Shown here piece by piece: positions 39,899 to 51,017 of a stretch of 64,000 bases of DNA (position 1 is its first letter; every line of letters begins with the position of its first letter). A model generated the notes under the pieces. It worked only from the letters and a program-made list of their open reading frames with translations. It searched no databases and was not told the origin of the DNA. The stretch is taken from contig NZ_NIBS01000007.1 of assembly GCF_002632465.1 (NCBI RefSeq), positions 117,569-181,568 on the forward strand. Direction: 5' to 3'. The position numbers were made by a program, and so were the translations under genes. This DNA is from Xenorhabdus budapestensis (GTDB lineage Bacteria; Pseudomonadota; Gammaproteobacteria; Enterobacterales; Enterobacteriaceae).

Positions 39899-41698
39899 TT
39901 AGCGATCCACATCAGACATAACAAAATCGATACTACCCAGATAAACGATCAGGTCAGAAACCAGACTGCCGCGGATCACCGATGGGATCTGCTGTAGATG
40001 AGCAAAACTCGGTGTGCGGATACGGGTGCGGTAACTCATGGTGTTACCATCACTGGTCAGGTAATAACTGTTGATTCCTTTAGTCGCTTCAATCATCTGG
40101 AATGATTCATTGGCAGGCATAACCGGCCCCCATGACACTTGAAGGAAGTGGTTAATCATGGTTTCGATATGTTGCAGGGTACGCTCTCTGGGTGGTGGCG
40201 TGGTCAGTGGATGATCAGCCTTGAACGGGCCTTCCGGCATGTGTTTAAGGCACTGTTCAAGGATGCGCATACTCTGACGGATCTCTTCCACTTTCAGCAT
40301 CACACGGTCATAACAGTCGCCGTTATATCCCGTCGGTACTTCAAAGTCGAAGTTTTCATAACCGGAATAAGGACGCCATTTACGTACATCGAAGCTAATA
40401 CCTGTTGCGCGCAAACCCGCCCCTGTTACGCCCCAATCCAGTGCCTGTTTAGCATTGTAAGCAGCCACTCCGACAGAACGTGCCTTCAGGACACTATTTT
40501 TCAATGCCGCTTTAACATAGGAATTCAAACGTTTCGGTAGCCAGTCCAGCAACTCACGCAGGAGTTTATCCCAGCCTCGCGGCAAGTCATGGGCAACACC
40601 ACCAATACGGAACCAGGCCGGGTGCATACGGAATCCGGTAATGGCTTCAACAATATCGTAAACTTTCTGGCGGTCAGTAAAGGCGAAGAACACCGGGGTC
40701 ATTGCACCAACGTCTTGAATAAAGGTACTGATGTAGAGCAAGTGGCTATTGATGCGGAACAGCTCAGACAACATGACGCGGATAGCTTTCACGCGCTCAG
40801 GCACCTCAATGCCAGCCAGTTTCTCAACGGCAAGCACATAAGGCATTTCATTGACACATCCCCCCAAATATTCGATCCGGTCGGTATAAGGGATATAACT
40901 GTGCCATGACTGACGTTCCCCCATTTTTTCCGCGCCGCGGTGGTGATAACCAATATCAGGAACACAATCAACAATCTCTTCACCATCAAGCTGAAGAACA
41001 ATGCGGAATGCACCGTGAGCCGAGGGGTGATTTGGCCCAAGGTTAAGGAACATAAAGTCCTCATTTTCAGTGCCGCGTTTCATCCCCCACTCTTCTGGTT
41101 TGAAAGTCAGCGCTTCCATTTCCAGATCTTCTTTCTGCTTGGTCAATATGAAAGGATCAAATTCTGTGGCGCGCGCAGAATATTCCTTACGCAGCGGATG
41201 ACCTTCCCAAGTTGGTGGCATCAGGATACGACGTAAATTCGGATGACCATTAAATGTAATGCCAAACATTTCCCACGTTTCACGTTCATACCAATTGGCA
41301 TTCGGGAAAATTGATGTGATGGTCGGGATATTCAGGTCTTTTTCATTGAGCGCAACTTTCAGCATGATGTCACGATTACGCTCAATGGAAATCAAGTGAT
41401 AAAACACCGAAAAGTCCGCCGATGGCAGACTTTGTCGGTGAGAGCGCTGACGCTCATCAACACCATGCAAGTCAAACAGCATGACATAGGGTTTGGGCAA
41501 CTTCTTCAGGAACGTAATTACTTCCAGCAATTGTTCCCGCTTTACCCAGACAACCGGCATACCGGTTCGGGTAGGCTGGACGGTAAACGCATCAGGGCCA
41601 AATTGGCGATTAAGCTCACTTACGACCGGATCATCTGTGTGATCCCTTGTTTCCCAAGCAGGCCGTACGCTTTCTTGCGCTATCTGATCTGTCATCAT
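39899..41698 (-). CDS. nuoC: NuoCD, fused NADH-quinone oxidoreductase subunits C and D
   Basis: A 599-residue fusion, as in other enterobacteria. The first ~200 residues are the 30-kDa (NuoC) part with [10 protein letters not shown] and [25 protein letters not shown]; the rest is the 49-kDa (NuoD) part with [35 protein letters not shown] and the C-terminal [13 protein letters not shown]. The quinone-site His and Tyr lie in the NHPSAHG and adjoining segments. A 92-base gap separates it from nuoB. Confidence 0.98.
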   Translation of the reverse strand: MMTDQIAQESVRPAWETRDHTDDPVVSELNRQFGPDAFTVQPTRTGMPVVWVKREQLLEVITFLKKLPKPYVMLFDLHGVDERQRSHRQSLPSADFSVFYHLISIERNRDIMLKVALNEKDLNIPTITSIFPNANWYERETWEMFGITFNGHPNLRRILMPPTWEGHPLRKEYSARATEFDPFILTKQKEDLEMEALTFKPEEWGMKRGTENEDFMFLNLGPNHPSAHGAFRIVLQLDGEEIVDCVPDIGYHHRGAEKMGERQSWHSYIPYTDRIEYLGGCVNEMPYVLAVEKLAGIEVPERVKAIRVMLSELFRINSHLLYISTFIQDVGAMTPVFFAFTDRQKVYDIVEAITGFRMHPAWFRIGGVAHDLPRGWDKLLRELLDWLPKRLNSYVKAALKNSVLKARSVGVAAYNAKQALDWGVTGAGLRATGISFDVRKWRPYSGYENFDFEVPTGYNGDCYDRVMLKVEEIRQSMRILEQCLKHMPEGPFKADHPLTTPPPRERTLQHIETMINHFLQVSWGPVMPANESFQMIEATKGINSYYLTSDGNTMSYRTRIRTPSFAHLQQIPSVIRGSLVSDLIVYLGSIDFVMSDVDR

Positions 41699-41790
41699 TC
41701 TTCACCACAACGCTTGATCAGGGTTTAATGTGATCGCAACACATTTTTGGGTTACGACATTGCTCTGGTTATTCTTAATGGCTAAAAGCC

Positions 41791-42465
41791 TTAAATTTCA
41801 TCTGGGGTACGCAGGTTTGTCACTGCAATACGTTCACCGCGCTTCCGTTCTCTTTCTGATTGCATATTTGCGCGGTAAACCCCCTGATCACCAACAACCC
41901 ATGACAGTGGGCGACGTTCTTTGCCAATAGATTCCTGCAATAACAACAGTGCCTGCATATAAGCTTCAGGGCGGGGTGGACAGCCCGGAATGTAGACATC
42001 AACAGGAATGAACTTATCAACTCCCTGAACGACGGAGTAGATATCATACATACCGCCTGAGTTTGCACAGGCTCCCATCGAAATAATCCACTTTGGTTCC
42101 AGCATTTGGTCATATAAACGCTGGATCACAGGAGCCATCTTGACGAAACAAGTGCCTGAGATCACCATGAAATCAGCTTGACGGGGAGATGCCCTCAGTA
42201 CTTCTGCACCAAAGCGGGCTACGTCATGAACGGCGGTAAAAGACGTCACCATTTCTACATAACAACAAGAAAGACCAAAGTTATAAGGCCATAAGGAATT
42301 CTTTCTTCCCCAATTCACCATGTCATGCAGAGCATGTTCTAATTTACCCATATAGACACTACGGTGGACGTGTTGCTCAAGGGGATCGCTGACAAGCTCC
42401 TGTTTTTGCAGGGGATAACGGTCATTCTCACCGTTCGGATCTATGCGGGTGAGCGTATAATCCAT
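41791..42465 (-). CDS. nuoB: NuoB, NADH-quinone oxidoreductase subunit B
   Basis: A 224-residue peripheral-arm subunit with the terminal cluster N2. The unusual tandem cysteines are in [10 protein letters not shown] (about residues 67-68), and the other two ligands in [19 protein letters not shown] and [20 protein letters not shown]. It lies 15 bases after nuoA. Confidence 0.98.
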   Translation of the reverse strand: MDYTLTRIDPNGENDRYPLQKQELVSDPLEQHVHRSVYMGKLEHALHDMVNWGRKNSLWPYNFGLSCCYVEMVTSFTAVHDVARFGAEVLRASPRQADFMVISGTCFVKMAPVIQRLYDQMLEPKWIISMGACANSGGMYDIYSVVQGVDKFIPVDVYIPGCPPRPEAYMQALLLLQESIGKERRPLSWVVGDQGVYRANMQSERERKRGERIAVTNLRTPDEI

Positions 42466-42480
42466 CTTTATGCCTCGCTA

Positions 42481-42954
42481 TTACTGCATGTGACTGTTGT
42501 TGGTATTAACATTAGCGGTATGAGCATCAACACTGGGTTTACTGACCTGACGCCTTGAACGTGCGGGTGTCCAATTCAATGCCCCGATACGTGCCAGATA
42601 AACCAAACCTGCCAATAACACCAAAATGAAAATGCTTGCTTCGGCAAAGCCCAACCAGCCACTCTCTTTGATAGAGACTGACCATGCATATAAGTAAAGG
42701 GCTTCAACGTCGAAGATGACAAAGAACATGGCAACCAGATAAAACTTTGCCGACAGACGGAGACGGGCACTGCCGACAGAATCAATACCCGATTCATAAG
42801 GTATATGTTTTGCTCTGGCTTTCGCTCTGCCCCCAAGAAAGTACGCACCCAGTAACATGAGTGCACACAAACCAAGAGCACCTATCAGGAAAATCGCAAA
42901 CGCCCAGTGATGGGCCAAAACTCCAGTAGATAAAACTCCAGTAGATGTAGACAT
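42481..42954 (-). CDS. nuoA: NuoA, NADH-quinone oxidoreductase subunit A
   Basis: First gene of the operon; a 157-residue membrane subunit with three helices. Conserved loop between helices 1 and 2: [40 protein letters not shown], including the acidic residues near the quinone site. A short tandem ([11 protein letters not shown]) near the N-terminus gives a slightly longer leader than in E. coli. Ribosome binding is weak (AACGAG). Confidence 0.96.
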   Translation of the reverse strand: MSTSTGVLSTGVLAHHWAFAIFLIGALGLCALMLLGAYFLGGRAKARAKHIPYESGIDSVGSARLRLSAKFYLVAMFFVIFDVEALYLYAWSVSIKESGWLGFAEASIFILVLLAGLVYLARIGALNWTPARSRRQVSKPSVDAHTANVNTNNSHMQ

Positions 42955-43607
42955 ACTCGTTGCTTACTCATCAAAAGTGGTGTCAAGGGTCTGCTCTTTT
43001 TGCCGGCAGTATTGCACCACATCGATTCATGGGAAGGGATAACAACCAAATCTGAAACAGTGCTAATCAATTTTTTTGATGGCATGGATCGTCTTGGTTT
43101 TTATTCCTCTCAACACTTTTATCTGTCATGACAAAAGCACCTGCTTATTTATTTACAAAGCACACACCTTTGATTAACAGTTTGTGCTTATATATCGCTA
43201 AAACGTGTCAGTAGAATAAAAAACTATCAACACATTATAACTAGTTTAACCGATAACTCGACTTTACTACACTATTATCTCAGGAAAAACCTGTCTTTCC
43301 ACTGTACCGATTGGGATATTTTTATGATCAAGTGCACAGTTTCATTGAAAAACATTAAACAGAAGAACATATCTTATTCAATTCTTAATGGATTGTTTCA
43401 AAAAGAAACGATTGAAGTTCAATAGCACAACTATTTCTGAAAATAGATTTATTTTATCAATTTAAAAAACGAAAGTTGTTAACAAAACAACATTGTTTTA
43501 ACTAAAATTCGAAAGGGATAAGAAAATTAATAGGGGATATTTTTAGTGGTAAATATCAGAAATGGGAATGGAAACATGAAAGAATTATTAATAGCAACTT
43601 AGAAACA
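42955..43607. other. upstream region of the nuo operon
   Basis: About 650 AT-rich bases between nuoA and the end of lrhA. Both genes are read leftward, so this DNA holds the nuo promoter region and ends at the lrhA terminator. nuo operons typically have long upstream control regions; I could not pick out a convincing FNR (TTGAT-N4-ATCAA) or other named site. No gene is visible. Confidence 0.55.
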
Positions 43608-43644
43608 GGCTAATATTTCCACAAATAAAATGGAAATATTAGCC
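43608..43644 (-). terminator. hairpin after lrhA
   Basis: A perfect 14-bp stem (GGCTAATATTTCCA / TGGAAATATTAGCC) with a 9-base loop, starting 18 bases after the lrhA stop. On the minus strand it is followed by TGTTTCT, only a partial T run. Confidence 0.7.
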
Positions 43645-43662
43645 TATAAAACACACGTAATA

Positions 43663-44628
43663 TTACTCGCTTATATTTTCTATCGAAGACTCTTCAGTAG
43701 ATTCAACAGATTCATCAATGCCGTCTGTTTCATCCGATTCAACTGATGTCACGGTATAAGGTGTTTTCTTATTTTCTATAGCATCGAAAACAGTCAGGAC
43801 AGATTCATTTTGTTCGTTACTGTTGCGATACAAAAAGAATTGTATTTCAGGTAAACGTGGTAGCCCTTCACTTTCTCCCAAAATTCTTAAATCTGCGTTC
43901 TGCATTTCCAAAGGACGAGCAGTGATACCAACCTCTGCGTTGACAGCAGAACGAACAGCAGATATAGACGCGGCTTCATAGGCGATACGCCATGGAATAC
44001 CACTCATATCAAGTGTTTCAAGAGCAATCTGACGGAACGTGTTGGTTTCGTCCATTACGACTAAAGGTACAGGCTCATTCATCTGTAACTGGAAATCTGG
44101 TGCACAGTGCCACAGTACAGGCGAAGAACGTAATACAGTACTAGGATGGTGATTAATTTTTGCTGTGGTTAATGCTAAATCAATTTCATGGTTATCCAGC
44201 ATACTTTCAATAAACTGACTACGTTTAATACGCACATCAACAGCTATACGCGGATAGACAGAAGCAATACGGTTCAACAGGAAAGGCAGGAGAGTATCAA
44301 CTGTGTCATCAGACGCTCCTATCCTGAGTTCACCGTCTGCATCATTGTATGTTAATGACGCGGTAGCATCGTCATTAGCACGCAGGATTTGGCGCGCATA
44401 ACCAAGAAGTTGAAGCCCGTGCTCGGTAAGAAGCTTATTACGCCCGTGGCGAGCAAATAACTCTCTCCCCACAAGGTGCTCTAAACGTTGCATTTGCTGA
44501 CTGACAGCCGACTGCGTTCTACAAACTGCTGCTGCTGCTGCTGCAAAAGTATTTAAGTCAGCAACGGCAACGAAAGTTCTTAGCAGATCGAGATCGAGGT
44601 TTATTATCTGACGATTTGCATTTATCAT
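43663..44628 (-). CDS. lrhA: LrhA/HexA, LysR-family regulator
   Basis: A 321-residue LysR-type transcriptional regulator. The N-terminal HTH (LDLDLLRTFVAVADLNTFAA through RTQSAVSQQMQRLEHLVG) is nearly identical to E. coli LrhA; the C-terminal two-lobed effector domain is more diverged and ends in an acidic Ser/Glu tail. The alanine stretch in the HTH is coded by six GCA repeats (CTG on the plus strand, 44526-44543). In Photorhabdus the orthologue HexA is a known global repressor of symbiosis factors and secondary metabolites. Position between nuo and alaA is as in E. coli. Confidence 0.95.
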   Translation of the reverse strand: MINANRQIINLDLDLLRTFVAVADLNTFAAAAAAVCRTQSAVSQQMQRLEHLVGRELFARHGRNKLLTEHGLQLLGYARQILRANDDATASLTYNDADGELRIGASDDTVDTLLPFLLNRIASVYPRIAVDVRIKRSQFIESMLDNHEIDLALTTAKINHHPSTVLRSSPVLWHCAPDFQLQMNEPVPLVVMDETNTFRQIALETLDMSGIPWRIAYEAASISAVRSAVNAEVGITARPLEMQNADLRILGESEGLPRLPEIQFFLYRNSNEQNESVLTVFDAIENKKTPYTVTSVESDETDGIDESVESTEESSIENISE

Positions 44629-45429
44629 TGTTTATTCATCACTTTTTTTTGATTTTAATTACTAACTAACCTGGTGTTTTTACTTCAGCAGTATCAAATA
44701 AAATAATACCGATTCTGACATTACTCTACTCTATTAAAGAGGGCAAAGGTTTACTGCATTTTTTTACTATTTATATCATCATGGGTTTTATTTTCTCCTT
44801 TATTTAACAAAATTTATGCAATCTTTAAATTAATACACAAACAAAAACCTATTTACCTCACATAATCACTAATTTCCAGTACAAATAGTCTTTTTCTGAC
44901 TTACCGCAAAGAATAACATAACTTCAATTCGGAAAACTTAACCAAACTAAACAATATTAGTATTTTTAATGAATTAATACTTTTCTCGAAAAGTCATGAA
45001 AATGTTACAGGTAAAAATTCAAAAACATTGCCAAAGTATCTATGATAAAACCCTTAATTAATTTTATGTCGGCAAAGATAAATTATAAGAATACATTATA
45101 CAAATTATCTTACTTTTATTGACAATTCAGCTTGCATTTCTGCTTTAGGTTAAAGAATCAGTGCCAGATGCTTTCTCATCTCAGTCAGCCAACTAAAAAC
45201 AGCTCATTATGCAGAATTAAATTCCAACATAATAAAAAAAATTGAAACTATAATCCAATAAAGCTGATGTTTTCAGATAGCAGACTTATGCATTAGACTT
45301 TAAAACAATCATTTTCACCAAAGATATCAGAGGCTCTTCAAAAGATTGACAGAGAGGAGTACATTGAACATCACATTTTGTAGGCCGGATCAGATCCACT
45401 TTTGCCCAGAGAAAAGGTTAAGGCATCGT
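44629..45429. other. divergent region between lrhA and alaA
   Basis: About 800 AT-rich bases with the promoters of lrhA (leftward) and alaA (rightward). The frame of alaA is open upstream to 45346, but that leader part has no family similarity. No gene or clear named binding site is visible. The length suggests multi-input control of lrhA. Confidence 0.55.
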
Positions 45430-46644
45430 ATGTTTTCCATTAATAAATCCAGCAAATTAGATAATGTCTGTTATGACATTCGAGGTAATACACTCAAAGA
45501 AGCCAAACGGCTTGAAGAGGAAGGGAATAAGGTACTGAAATTAAACATTGGTAATCCGGCACCATTTGGTTTCGAAGCACCTGATGAAATTTTAGTTGAT
45601 GTCATCCGCAATTTGTCAACAGCCCAGGGCTATTCTGACTCAAAAGGTCTGTACTCTGCGCGCAAGGCAGTCATGCAACATTATCAGGCCCGAAATATGC
45701 TGGATGTTACCGTTGAAGATATCTTTATTGGTAACGGTGTTTCTGAACTTATTGTTCAGTCTATGCAGGCCTTGCTCGATACTGGCGATGAAATGCTGGT
45801 TCCAGCTCCCGATTATCCACTCTGGACAGCCGCCGTTTCTCTCTCCAGCGGCAAATCTGTCCACTATTTATGTGATGAACAACAAGGCTGGTTCCCTGAT
45901 TTAGATGATATCCGCCGTAAAATCACACCACGTACCCGCGGTATTGTCATTATTAACCCGAACAACCCGACAGGGGCGGTATACAGTAAAGAAATCCTGC
46001 TGGAAATTGTGGAAATTGCCCGCCAGCATAATCTGATTATTTTTGCTGACGAAATTTACGACAAGATCCTATACGATGACGCTCAACATCATTCCATCGC
46101 CACACTGGCACCAGATCTTTTTACCGTCACCTTTAACGGCCTGTCAAAAACCTATCGTGTTGCGGGATTCCGTCAGGGTTGGATGGTACTGAATGGCCCG
46201 AAAAAACAGGCAAAAGGCTATATTGAAGGATTGGAAATGTTGGCATCTATGCGTCTTTGTGCCAACGTCCCGATGCAACATGCAATTCAAACTGCATTAG
46301 GTGGCTATCAAAGCATCAGTGAGTTCATTTTTCCGGGAGGACGCCTCTATGAACAACGCAATCACGCCTGGGAACTGATTAATCAGATCCCCGGAATTTC
46401 CTGTGTGAAACCCATGGGTGCTTTATACATGTTCCCTAAAATTGATACCAAGCGTTTCAATATTTATGATGACCAGAAAATGGTCTTGGATCTTTTACTA
46501 CAGGAAAAAGTGTTGTTGGTTCAGGGAACTGCATTTAACTGGCCAGAACCAGATCACTTCCGCATTGTTACCCTGCCACATATCGCGGATCTGCAAATGG
46601 CTATTGAGAAATTTGCCCGTTTTATCGGTAAATATCACCAATAA
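45430..46644 (+). CDS. alaA: AlaA (YfbQ), glutamate-pyruvate aminotransferase
   Basis: A 404-residue PLP-dependent class I aminotransferase that makes alanine from pyruvate and glutamate. Motifs: LNIGNPAPFGFEAPDEIL at the N-terminus, YPLWTAAVSLSSG, NPNNPTGAVYS, FADEIYDKILYDD and the PLP-lysine in FNGLSKTYRVAGFRQGWM. The ATG at 45430 is chosen because AAGG lies 7 bases upstream and it gives the family N-terminus (SINKSSKLDNVCYDIRG); an ATG 84 bases upstream would add an unmatched leader. Confidence 0.95.
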   Translation: MFSINKSSKLDNVCYDIRGNTLKEAKRLEEEGNKVLKLNIGNPAPFGFEAPDEILVDVIRNLSTAQGYSDSKGLYSARKAVMQHYQARNMLDVTVEDIFIGNGVSELIVQSMQALLDTGDEMLVPAPDYPLWTAAVSLSSGKSVHYLCDEQQGWFPDLDDIRRKITPRTRGIVIINPNNPTGAVYSKEILLEIVEIARQHNLIIFADEIYDKILYDDAQHHSIATLAPDLFTVTFNGLSKTYRVAGFRQGWMVLNGPKKQAKGYIEGLEMLASMRLCANVPMQHAIQTALGGYQSISEFIFPGGRLYEQRNHAWELINQIPGISCVKPMGALYMFPKIDTKRFNIYDDQKMVLDLLLQEKVLLVQGTAFNWPEPDHFRIVTLPHIADLQMAIEKFARFIGKYHQ

Positions 46645-46701
46645 ACATCAAAAAAATGACTAAACGCTATTCGATTAGATAAGCATCAAGATATTAGTCA
46701 A

Positions 46702-46736
46702 CTTCAAGATGCAGCCAACAAAGCTGCAACTTGAAG
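46702..46736. repeat. interspersed inverted repeat, copy 2
   Basis: CTTCAAGATGCAGC (46702-46715), loop CAACAAA, GCTGCAACTTGAAG (46723-46736); 13 of 14 stem positions pair. The loop and left arm match the copy at 19576-19610. It lies in the alaA-yfbR gap and could form a strong RNA hairpin. Confidence 0.85.
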
Positions 46737-46843
46737 CATAAAACATGTAATACTGTCTTTTTCAACCGCAAATGGTTTACTTCCGTCCAGCCAACGCCCA
46801 CAATCATAATCATAATCACGTTGTCCCATAGCAAGAGAAGATT

Positions 46844-47425
46844 ATGAGCCATTTTTTCGCCCAATTATCCCGCCTAAAATTGATTAATCGTTGGCCTCTT
46901 ATGCGAAACGTACGTAAGGAAAATGTTTCAGAACACAGTTTACAGGTTGCATTTGTCGCACATGCACTGGCGATAATAAAAAACCGTAAATTTGGTGGCA
47001 ATATTAATGCTGAACGGATCGCAATATTAGCAATGTATCATGATGCCAGTGAGGTTATTACTGGTGATTTACCAACGCCAATAAAATACTACAATCCTCA
47101 AATTGCCCATGAATATAAAAAAATAGAAAAGATCGCCCAACATAAATTATTAGATATGTTACCAATTGAATTACAAAATGATTTTCGCCCTATTTTAGAC
47201 GATCAATATTATACTGAAGAAGAAACTAATATTATTAAACAAGCTGATGCGTTATGTGCTTATTTAAAATGTTTGGAAGAATTATCGGCTGGCAATTCTG
47301 AATTCAATCAAGCAAAAATCAGGTTAGAAAAAACATTAGAAAAACGTCACAGCCAGGAAATGGATTATTTCATAACCGTATTTGTTCCAAGCTTCAGCCT
47401 CTCTCTTGATGAAATTAGCCTATAA
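46844..47425 (+). CDS. yfbR: YfbR, 5'-deoxynucleotidase
   Basis: Removes phosphate from deoxynucleoside 5'-monophosphates. A 193-residue HD-domain protein; the metal ligands are His31 ([11 protein letters not shown]), His66-Asp67 ([12 protein letters not shown]) and Asp135 (QADALCAY). Arg16 and Trp17 (NRW) correspond to substrate-selecting residues of E. coli YfbR. Ribosome binding site AGAGAAG before the ATG. Synteny with alaA and yfbS as in E. coli. Confidence 0.95.
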   Translation: MSHFFAQLSRLKLINRWPLMRNVRKENVSEHSLQVAFVAHALAIIKNRKFGGNINAERIAILAMYHDASEVITGDLPTPIKYYNPQIAHEYKKIEKIAQHKLLDMLPIELQNDFRPILDDQYYTEEETNIIKQADALCAYLKCLEELSAGNSEFNQAKIRLEKTLEKRHSQEMDYFITVFVPSFSLSLDEISL

Positions 47426-47445
47426 AATCAGTCTATAAAAACAAT

Positions 47446-47477
47446 CGGGCAGCTTCACGTTTTCGCGAAGCTGCCCG
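47446..47477. terminator. bidirectional terminator between yfbR and yfbS
   Basis: A perfect 11-bp GC-rich stem (CGGGCAGCTTC / GAAGCTGCCCG, 10-base loop). On the minus strand it is followed by ATTGTTTTT, so it mainly ends yfbS; on the plus strand TTAT follows and it can end yfbR. Confidence 0.85.
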
Positions 47478-47485
47478 TTATAGCA

Positions 47486-49315
47486 TCAGAACGGAAAAAG
47501 AACGGGAATAATTGCCACACTGATCCCCAATACAATGAATGTAAAAGGCACGCCCAGTTTCAGGAAATCAGCAAATCGATATCCTCCCGGCCCTAATATC
47601 AGAGTATTGACGGGAGAAGAAACCGGAGTCATAAACGCCGCTGAAGCCGCTACCCCAATTATCATCGCAAAAGGCAGTGGAGATACCGACATCTCTTTGG
47701 CGGCAGCAATGGCAATAGGTGCCATCAACACGGCTGTTGCGGTGTTGGAAATAAATAATCCAATAACGGCACAAAGCACAAACAGGCATATCAACATGGC
47801 TCGTGGCCCCATATTACCAGCGATATCCATTAATCCACTGACAATTAAATCAATCCCACCGGTTTTTTGTAATGCCAGTGCAAACGGCATCATACCAACA
47901 ATCAGAATGAGACTTGGCCAATGAATGGCACGATAAGCACTTTCCATATCAATACAGCGAAATTTTCCCATCAACAGGCAGGCAATCAGAGCGGCGATAA
48001 AATTGGGAATTTCATTGGTCAACATCATTGCCACCATTAAAGCAAGACAAAACAACGCATGAGGTGCCTGAGATGCTGCCGGTGCGGCACTTTCCACTTC
48101 AATGGGCAAATTCAGCACGATAAAATCAGGCGCTTTGGTTTTCAATTCCCGTACTAACTTCCAGTCACCAATGACCAGCAACATATCACCAAGCAGCAGA
48201 GGTTCATCAACCAACTTACCGACCAATGCTTTACCACTGCGTCGGATACCTACTACGTTAAGCCCATAGCGTGTACGGAATTTCATACTGCGCAACGATT
48301 GTCCCAACAAATCCGATTCAGGGAGCACAGATATTTCCGCCATGCCGACATCACGGGATTGATCAGAGAAATATTCCCCGCGTAATATCATAGGTTCTAA
48401 CTGTTGTTCGCTACAGAATTGCCGCAAATCCACATCACTGTCAGACATATCTACCAGCAGAACATCTTGTTGCCGGAATTCCGTTTCGCCGGTTGCAGCG
48501 ACCATCACACGCCGGAATTTTCGCCAACGCTCAATACCGATAACATTAGCCCCATAACGTGCACGCAATCCCAACTCATCCAGAGAGTGACCAATCAATG
48601 GCGAATTTTGCCGGATAGCAAGACGACGGGCGCGCCCGGATAATTTATAGTCACGGATAAGATCACGAAATGAACGATGGTAACGCTCATCAGTTTTCTG
48701 GGGAGTTTTGCTTCCCAGCCAATGGCGGACAATCAGCATATAAACAATCCCCGCCAACAAAACTAAAATACCAATAGGTGTAATGGAGAAAAAACCAAAG
48801 CCGTGTAACCCTTCACGGACTAACTCACTATTCACCACCATATTGGGAGGAGTCGCAACCAGTGTCATCATGCCACTGATCAGGCCGGCAAACCCTAATG
48901 GCATCATTAACCGCCCCGGTGAAGTCTGCATTCTGGTCGCCACACTTAAAACAACAGGGATGAAAATAGCAACAACCCCTGTGGAGCTCATAAAAGCCCC
49001 TAGTCCGGCAACCGACAACATCAGCAAAGCCAGCATTCTGGTTTCGCTATTACCTGCAACCCGCACCAGCCAATCTCCCATCTGATAAGCAACACCTGTC
49101 CTCACCAGCCCTTCGCCGATAACAAACAGTGCTGCAATCAACAAGACATTGGGATCGCTGAAACCGATTGTAGCTTCATTTAAGGAGAGCGTACCGCTCA
49201 GGACAAAAGCAATAATCACCAGTAAAGCCACTACATCCATTCTGACTTTATTGGTCGTGAAAAGAACAATGGCTATCAATAACAGGGTTAATACCCACAA
49301 CAGTTCGCTATTCAA
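47486..49315 (-). CDS. yfbS: YfbS, DASS-type transporter with two TrkA-C domains
   Basis: A putative anion transporter of the SLC13/DASS superfamily. Two blocks of membrane helices flank a cytoplasmic middle with two TrkA-C (RCK-C) domains (about residues 260-440, each with a RARYG/RTRYGxNVxGIxR motif). The motifs [37 protein letters not shown] and [15 protein letters not shown] are conserved. The frame is open to 49414, but a TTG at 49315 behind ATAGAGGCCGTA gives 609 residues starting MNSELLWV, very close to E. coli YfbS (610 residues, MNGELIWV). Substrate unknown. Confidence 0.85.
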   Translation of the reverse strand: MNSELLWVLTLLLIAIVLFTTNKVRMDVVALLVIIAFVLSGTLSLNEATIGFSDPNVLLIAALFVIGEGLVRTGVAYQMGDWLVRVAGNSETRMLALLMLSVAGLGAFMSSTGVVAIFIPVVLSVATRMQTSPGRLMMPLGFAGLISGMMTLVATPPNMVVNSELVREGLHGFGFFSITPIGILVLLAGIVYMLIVRHWLGSKTPQKTDERYHRSFRDLIRDYKLSGRARRLAIRQNSPLIGHSLDELGLRARYGANVIGIERWRKFRRVMVAATGETEFRQQDVLLVDMSDSDVDLRQFCSEQQLEPMILRGEYFSDQSRDVGMAEISVLPESDLLGQSLRSMKFRTRYGLNVVGIRRSGKALVGKLVDEPLLLGDMLLVIGDWKLVRELKTKAPDFIVLNLPIEVESAAPAASQAPHALFCLALMVAMMLTNEIPNFIAALIACLLMGKFRCIDMESAYRAIHWPSLILIVGMMPFALALQKTGGIDLIVSGLMDIAGNMGPRAMLICLFVLCAVIGLFISNTATAVLMAPIAIAAAKEMSVSPLPFAMIIGVAASAAFMTPVSSPVNTLILGPGGYRFADFLKLGVPFTFIVLGISVAIIPVLFPF

Positions 49316-49442
49316 TACGGCCTCTATCAGAAAAGCCGGTCTGTCAACAGGCAGGCCGGGTATTATCAACAAAAACCTAATTGCCATAGGGCATGAATAG
49401 AGTAAGTAGACCAATTTTGTCAGAAAAAATCTTCGGCGTAGA

Positions 49443-50117
49443 TCAACAAACTGCCTGATTCATAGCATAAATTGTTACATAGCCACCAGATTTAACAATT
49501 TCGATATCTTCCAGATTCGTGATAGTCATATGAATTTCATCTCTGCGTGGAATATCCGGTGAGTCATGAACGACAACGACCTGACAGCCTGCATCCAGCC
49601 CGGCATGAATTCCCGCCGCTGCATCTTCAAAGACCACACACTCTTCTGGCAACAATCCCAATTTTTGCGCGCCCAACAAATAAGGTTCAGGATTTGGTTT
49701 ACCGTTTTTGACAGATTCAGCCGTTACCCAATGAGCAGGTTCCGGTAACTCCGCCACTTTATGGCGGGCAGAAGCAAGAGGAACAGTCCCCGATGTCACA
49801 ATTGCCCACGGAATATCCAGCGCATTCAGTTTATCAATCAGAGCAATGGCACCGGGTAAAGCGGCAATACCTTCCGTATCTTCCGTTTCAAGTTTTTCAA
49901 TCCACTTGAAAATGCTGTCAATCTCTTCTTCCGTGGCATCAGGCATAAAATGGCGTAATGATAATATCGCCGGAGTACCGTGAACATAGTTCAGAACCTC
50001 ATCACGGTCGATACCCATTTTATCAGCGAACTTAATCCATGCCCGCTCAACCGCAGGCAGTGAATCAATCAGAGTACCATCCAAATCAAATAAAAAACCT
50101 CTACATTTCAGTACCAA
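49443..50117 (-). CDS. yfbT: YfbT (HxpA), HAD-superfamily sugar phosphatase
   Basis: A 224-residue haloacid-dehalogenase phosphatase. Nucleophile motif DLDGT with Asp11 and Asp13, cap helices, motif II VTSGT (about 114), Lys in [13 protein letters not shown] and motif [12 protein letters not shown]. coli HxpA dephosphorylates sugar phosphates such as hexitol phosphates. It sits between yfbS and yfbV in the E. coli order, but yfbU is missing here. Confidence 0.92.
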   Translation of the reverse strand: MVLKCRGFLFDLDGTLIDSLPAVERAWIKFADKMGIDRDEVLNYVHGTPAILSLRHFMPDATEEEIDSIFKWIEKLETEDTEGIAALPGAIALIDKLNALDIPWAIVTSGTVPLASARHKVAELPEPAHWVTAESVKNGKPNPEPYLLGAQKLGLLPEECVVFEDAAAGIHAGLDAGCQVVVVHDSPDIPRRDEIHMTITNLEDIEIVKSGGYVTIYAMNQAVC

Positions 50118-50173
50118 AACCCAACTCCTTCAAATGCAGTCGTGTGTTAATAATCTGGCATATCTCAACAATA

Positions 50174-50216
50174 TTCATTCAGGTGGCATTAGCCGAGAGT
50201 AAAAAACCTGAATGAA
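50174..50216. repeat. 11-bp perfect inverted repeat between yfbV and yfbT
   Basis: TTCATTCAGGT (50174-50184) and ACCTGAATGAA (50206-50216), 21 bases apart. It lies about 60 bases upstream of yfbT, beyond the yfbV terminator on the same strand. It may be an operator, a leader structure or a repeat of a dispersed family. Confidence 0.6.
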
Positions 50217-50277
50217 AATCTACATAGGCAAGATAGCGTAAAAAGTTCTGAATGGGGAATTTATCAGTCAACTGATT

Positions 50278-50308
50278 CAAAAACCGTCAGAATGGACTCT
50301 GACGGTTT
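50278..50308 (-). terminator. terminator of yfbV
   Basis: On the minus strand a perfect 11-bp stem (AAACCGTCAGA / TCTGACGGTTT, loop of 6) continues into a run of five T. The stem begins inside the yfbV stop codon. Confidence 0.85.
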
Positions 50309-50762
50309 AAATATCATCAAGGAAAGAGTTATCCAACTGTTTGAACGCCCGTTTCAGCAATTCAGCCAGTGATAAGTAAGTCGGCGTGCTTTCTACTGGC
50401 ATCATTGCGATCCCGGCTTTAGCAAATTTCTCACGAATTTCATAAAACCATTTCAGCAGACTTTCAGGCAAAGGCGTTGCTGCCCGTTTTCCCAGCCACC
50501 ATAACCCCTGCAACGGCAGACTACAGGCAAACAGTGCTGTCGCAACAGATGGCCCTAACTGCCCGCCCAATGCGATTTGCCAGGTTAAGGTAAAGATCGC
50601 CAATGGCGGCATAAAGCGAATGCCAAAGCGAGTCGCTTTAATAACACGGTTTTCTGGAAACACAGGCGCAAGCTGTTTTTCCAGTGGCCATATTTTCAGA
50701 TATTGTTGCCCTAACTGGACTTTTTTAAACCAACCCTGGTTGACAGGTGGCGTCATATTCAT
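50307..50762 (-). CDS. yfbV: YfbV, UPF0208 membrane protein
   Basis: A 151-residue inner-membrane protein with two membrane helices (about residues 40-62 and 68-90, [22 protein letters not shown] then [17 protein letters not shown]) and a soluble C-terminus ([14 protein letters not shown]). In E. coli it has been linked to insulating the Ter macrodomain. The ATG at 50762 is preferred because GAGG lies 5 bases upstream and the resulting length equals that of E. coli YfbV; a second ATG at 50756 is also possible. Confidence 0.92.
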   Translation of the reverse strand: MNMTPPVNQGWFKKVQLGQQYLKIWPLEKQLAPVFPENRVIKATRFGIRFMPPLAIFTLTWQIALGGQLGPSVATALFACSLPLQGLWWLGKRAATPLPESLLKWFYEIREKFAKAGIAMMPVESTPTYLSLAELLKRAFKQLDNSFLDDI

Positions 50763-51017
50763 CATGACCTCAATCAATTAAAAGCATAGTTTTTAAAAAA
50801 TCCCTACAAAAGATAAAATCTTTTTTGTAGTATTAAGTATATTTTGTCTTTATTACTGGCAAACGGTATCCTACACAGACTTTTGTGTTGTTGCAGCAAC
50901 AAAACAGAAAAACCGCCTGTTTCCGCAACATTTTGGTTCGTTTGTTAATAAATTGCTTCATTTTTTTAACACTTTTCTTATTTAAGATTAGATCACAACA
51001 AGATAATAGGTAATTCC

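Noticed and set aside
41730..41930. Open frame antisense to the end of nuoB
   Set aside because: It is a shadow of nuoB on the other strand without its own signals.
44526..44543. Six GCA triplets in lrhA as a possible phase-variation repeat
   Set aside because: The alanine run is also present in E. coli LrhA and triplet changes would keep the frame; it looks like a conserved protein feature.
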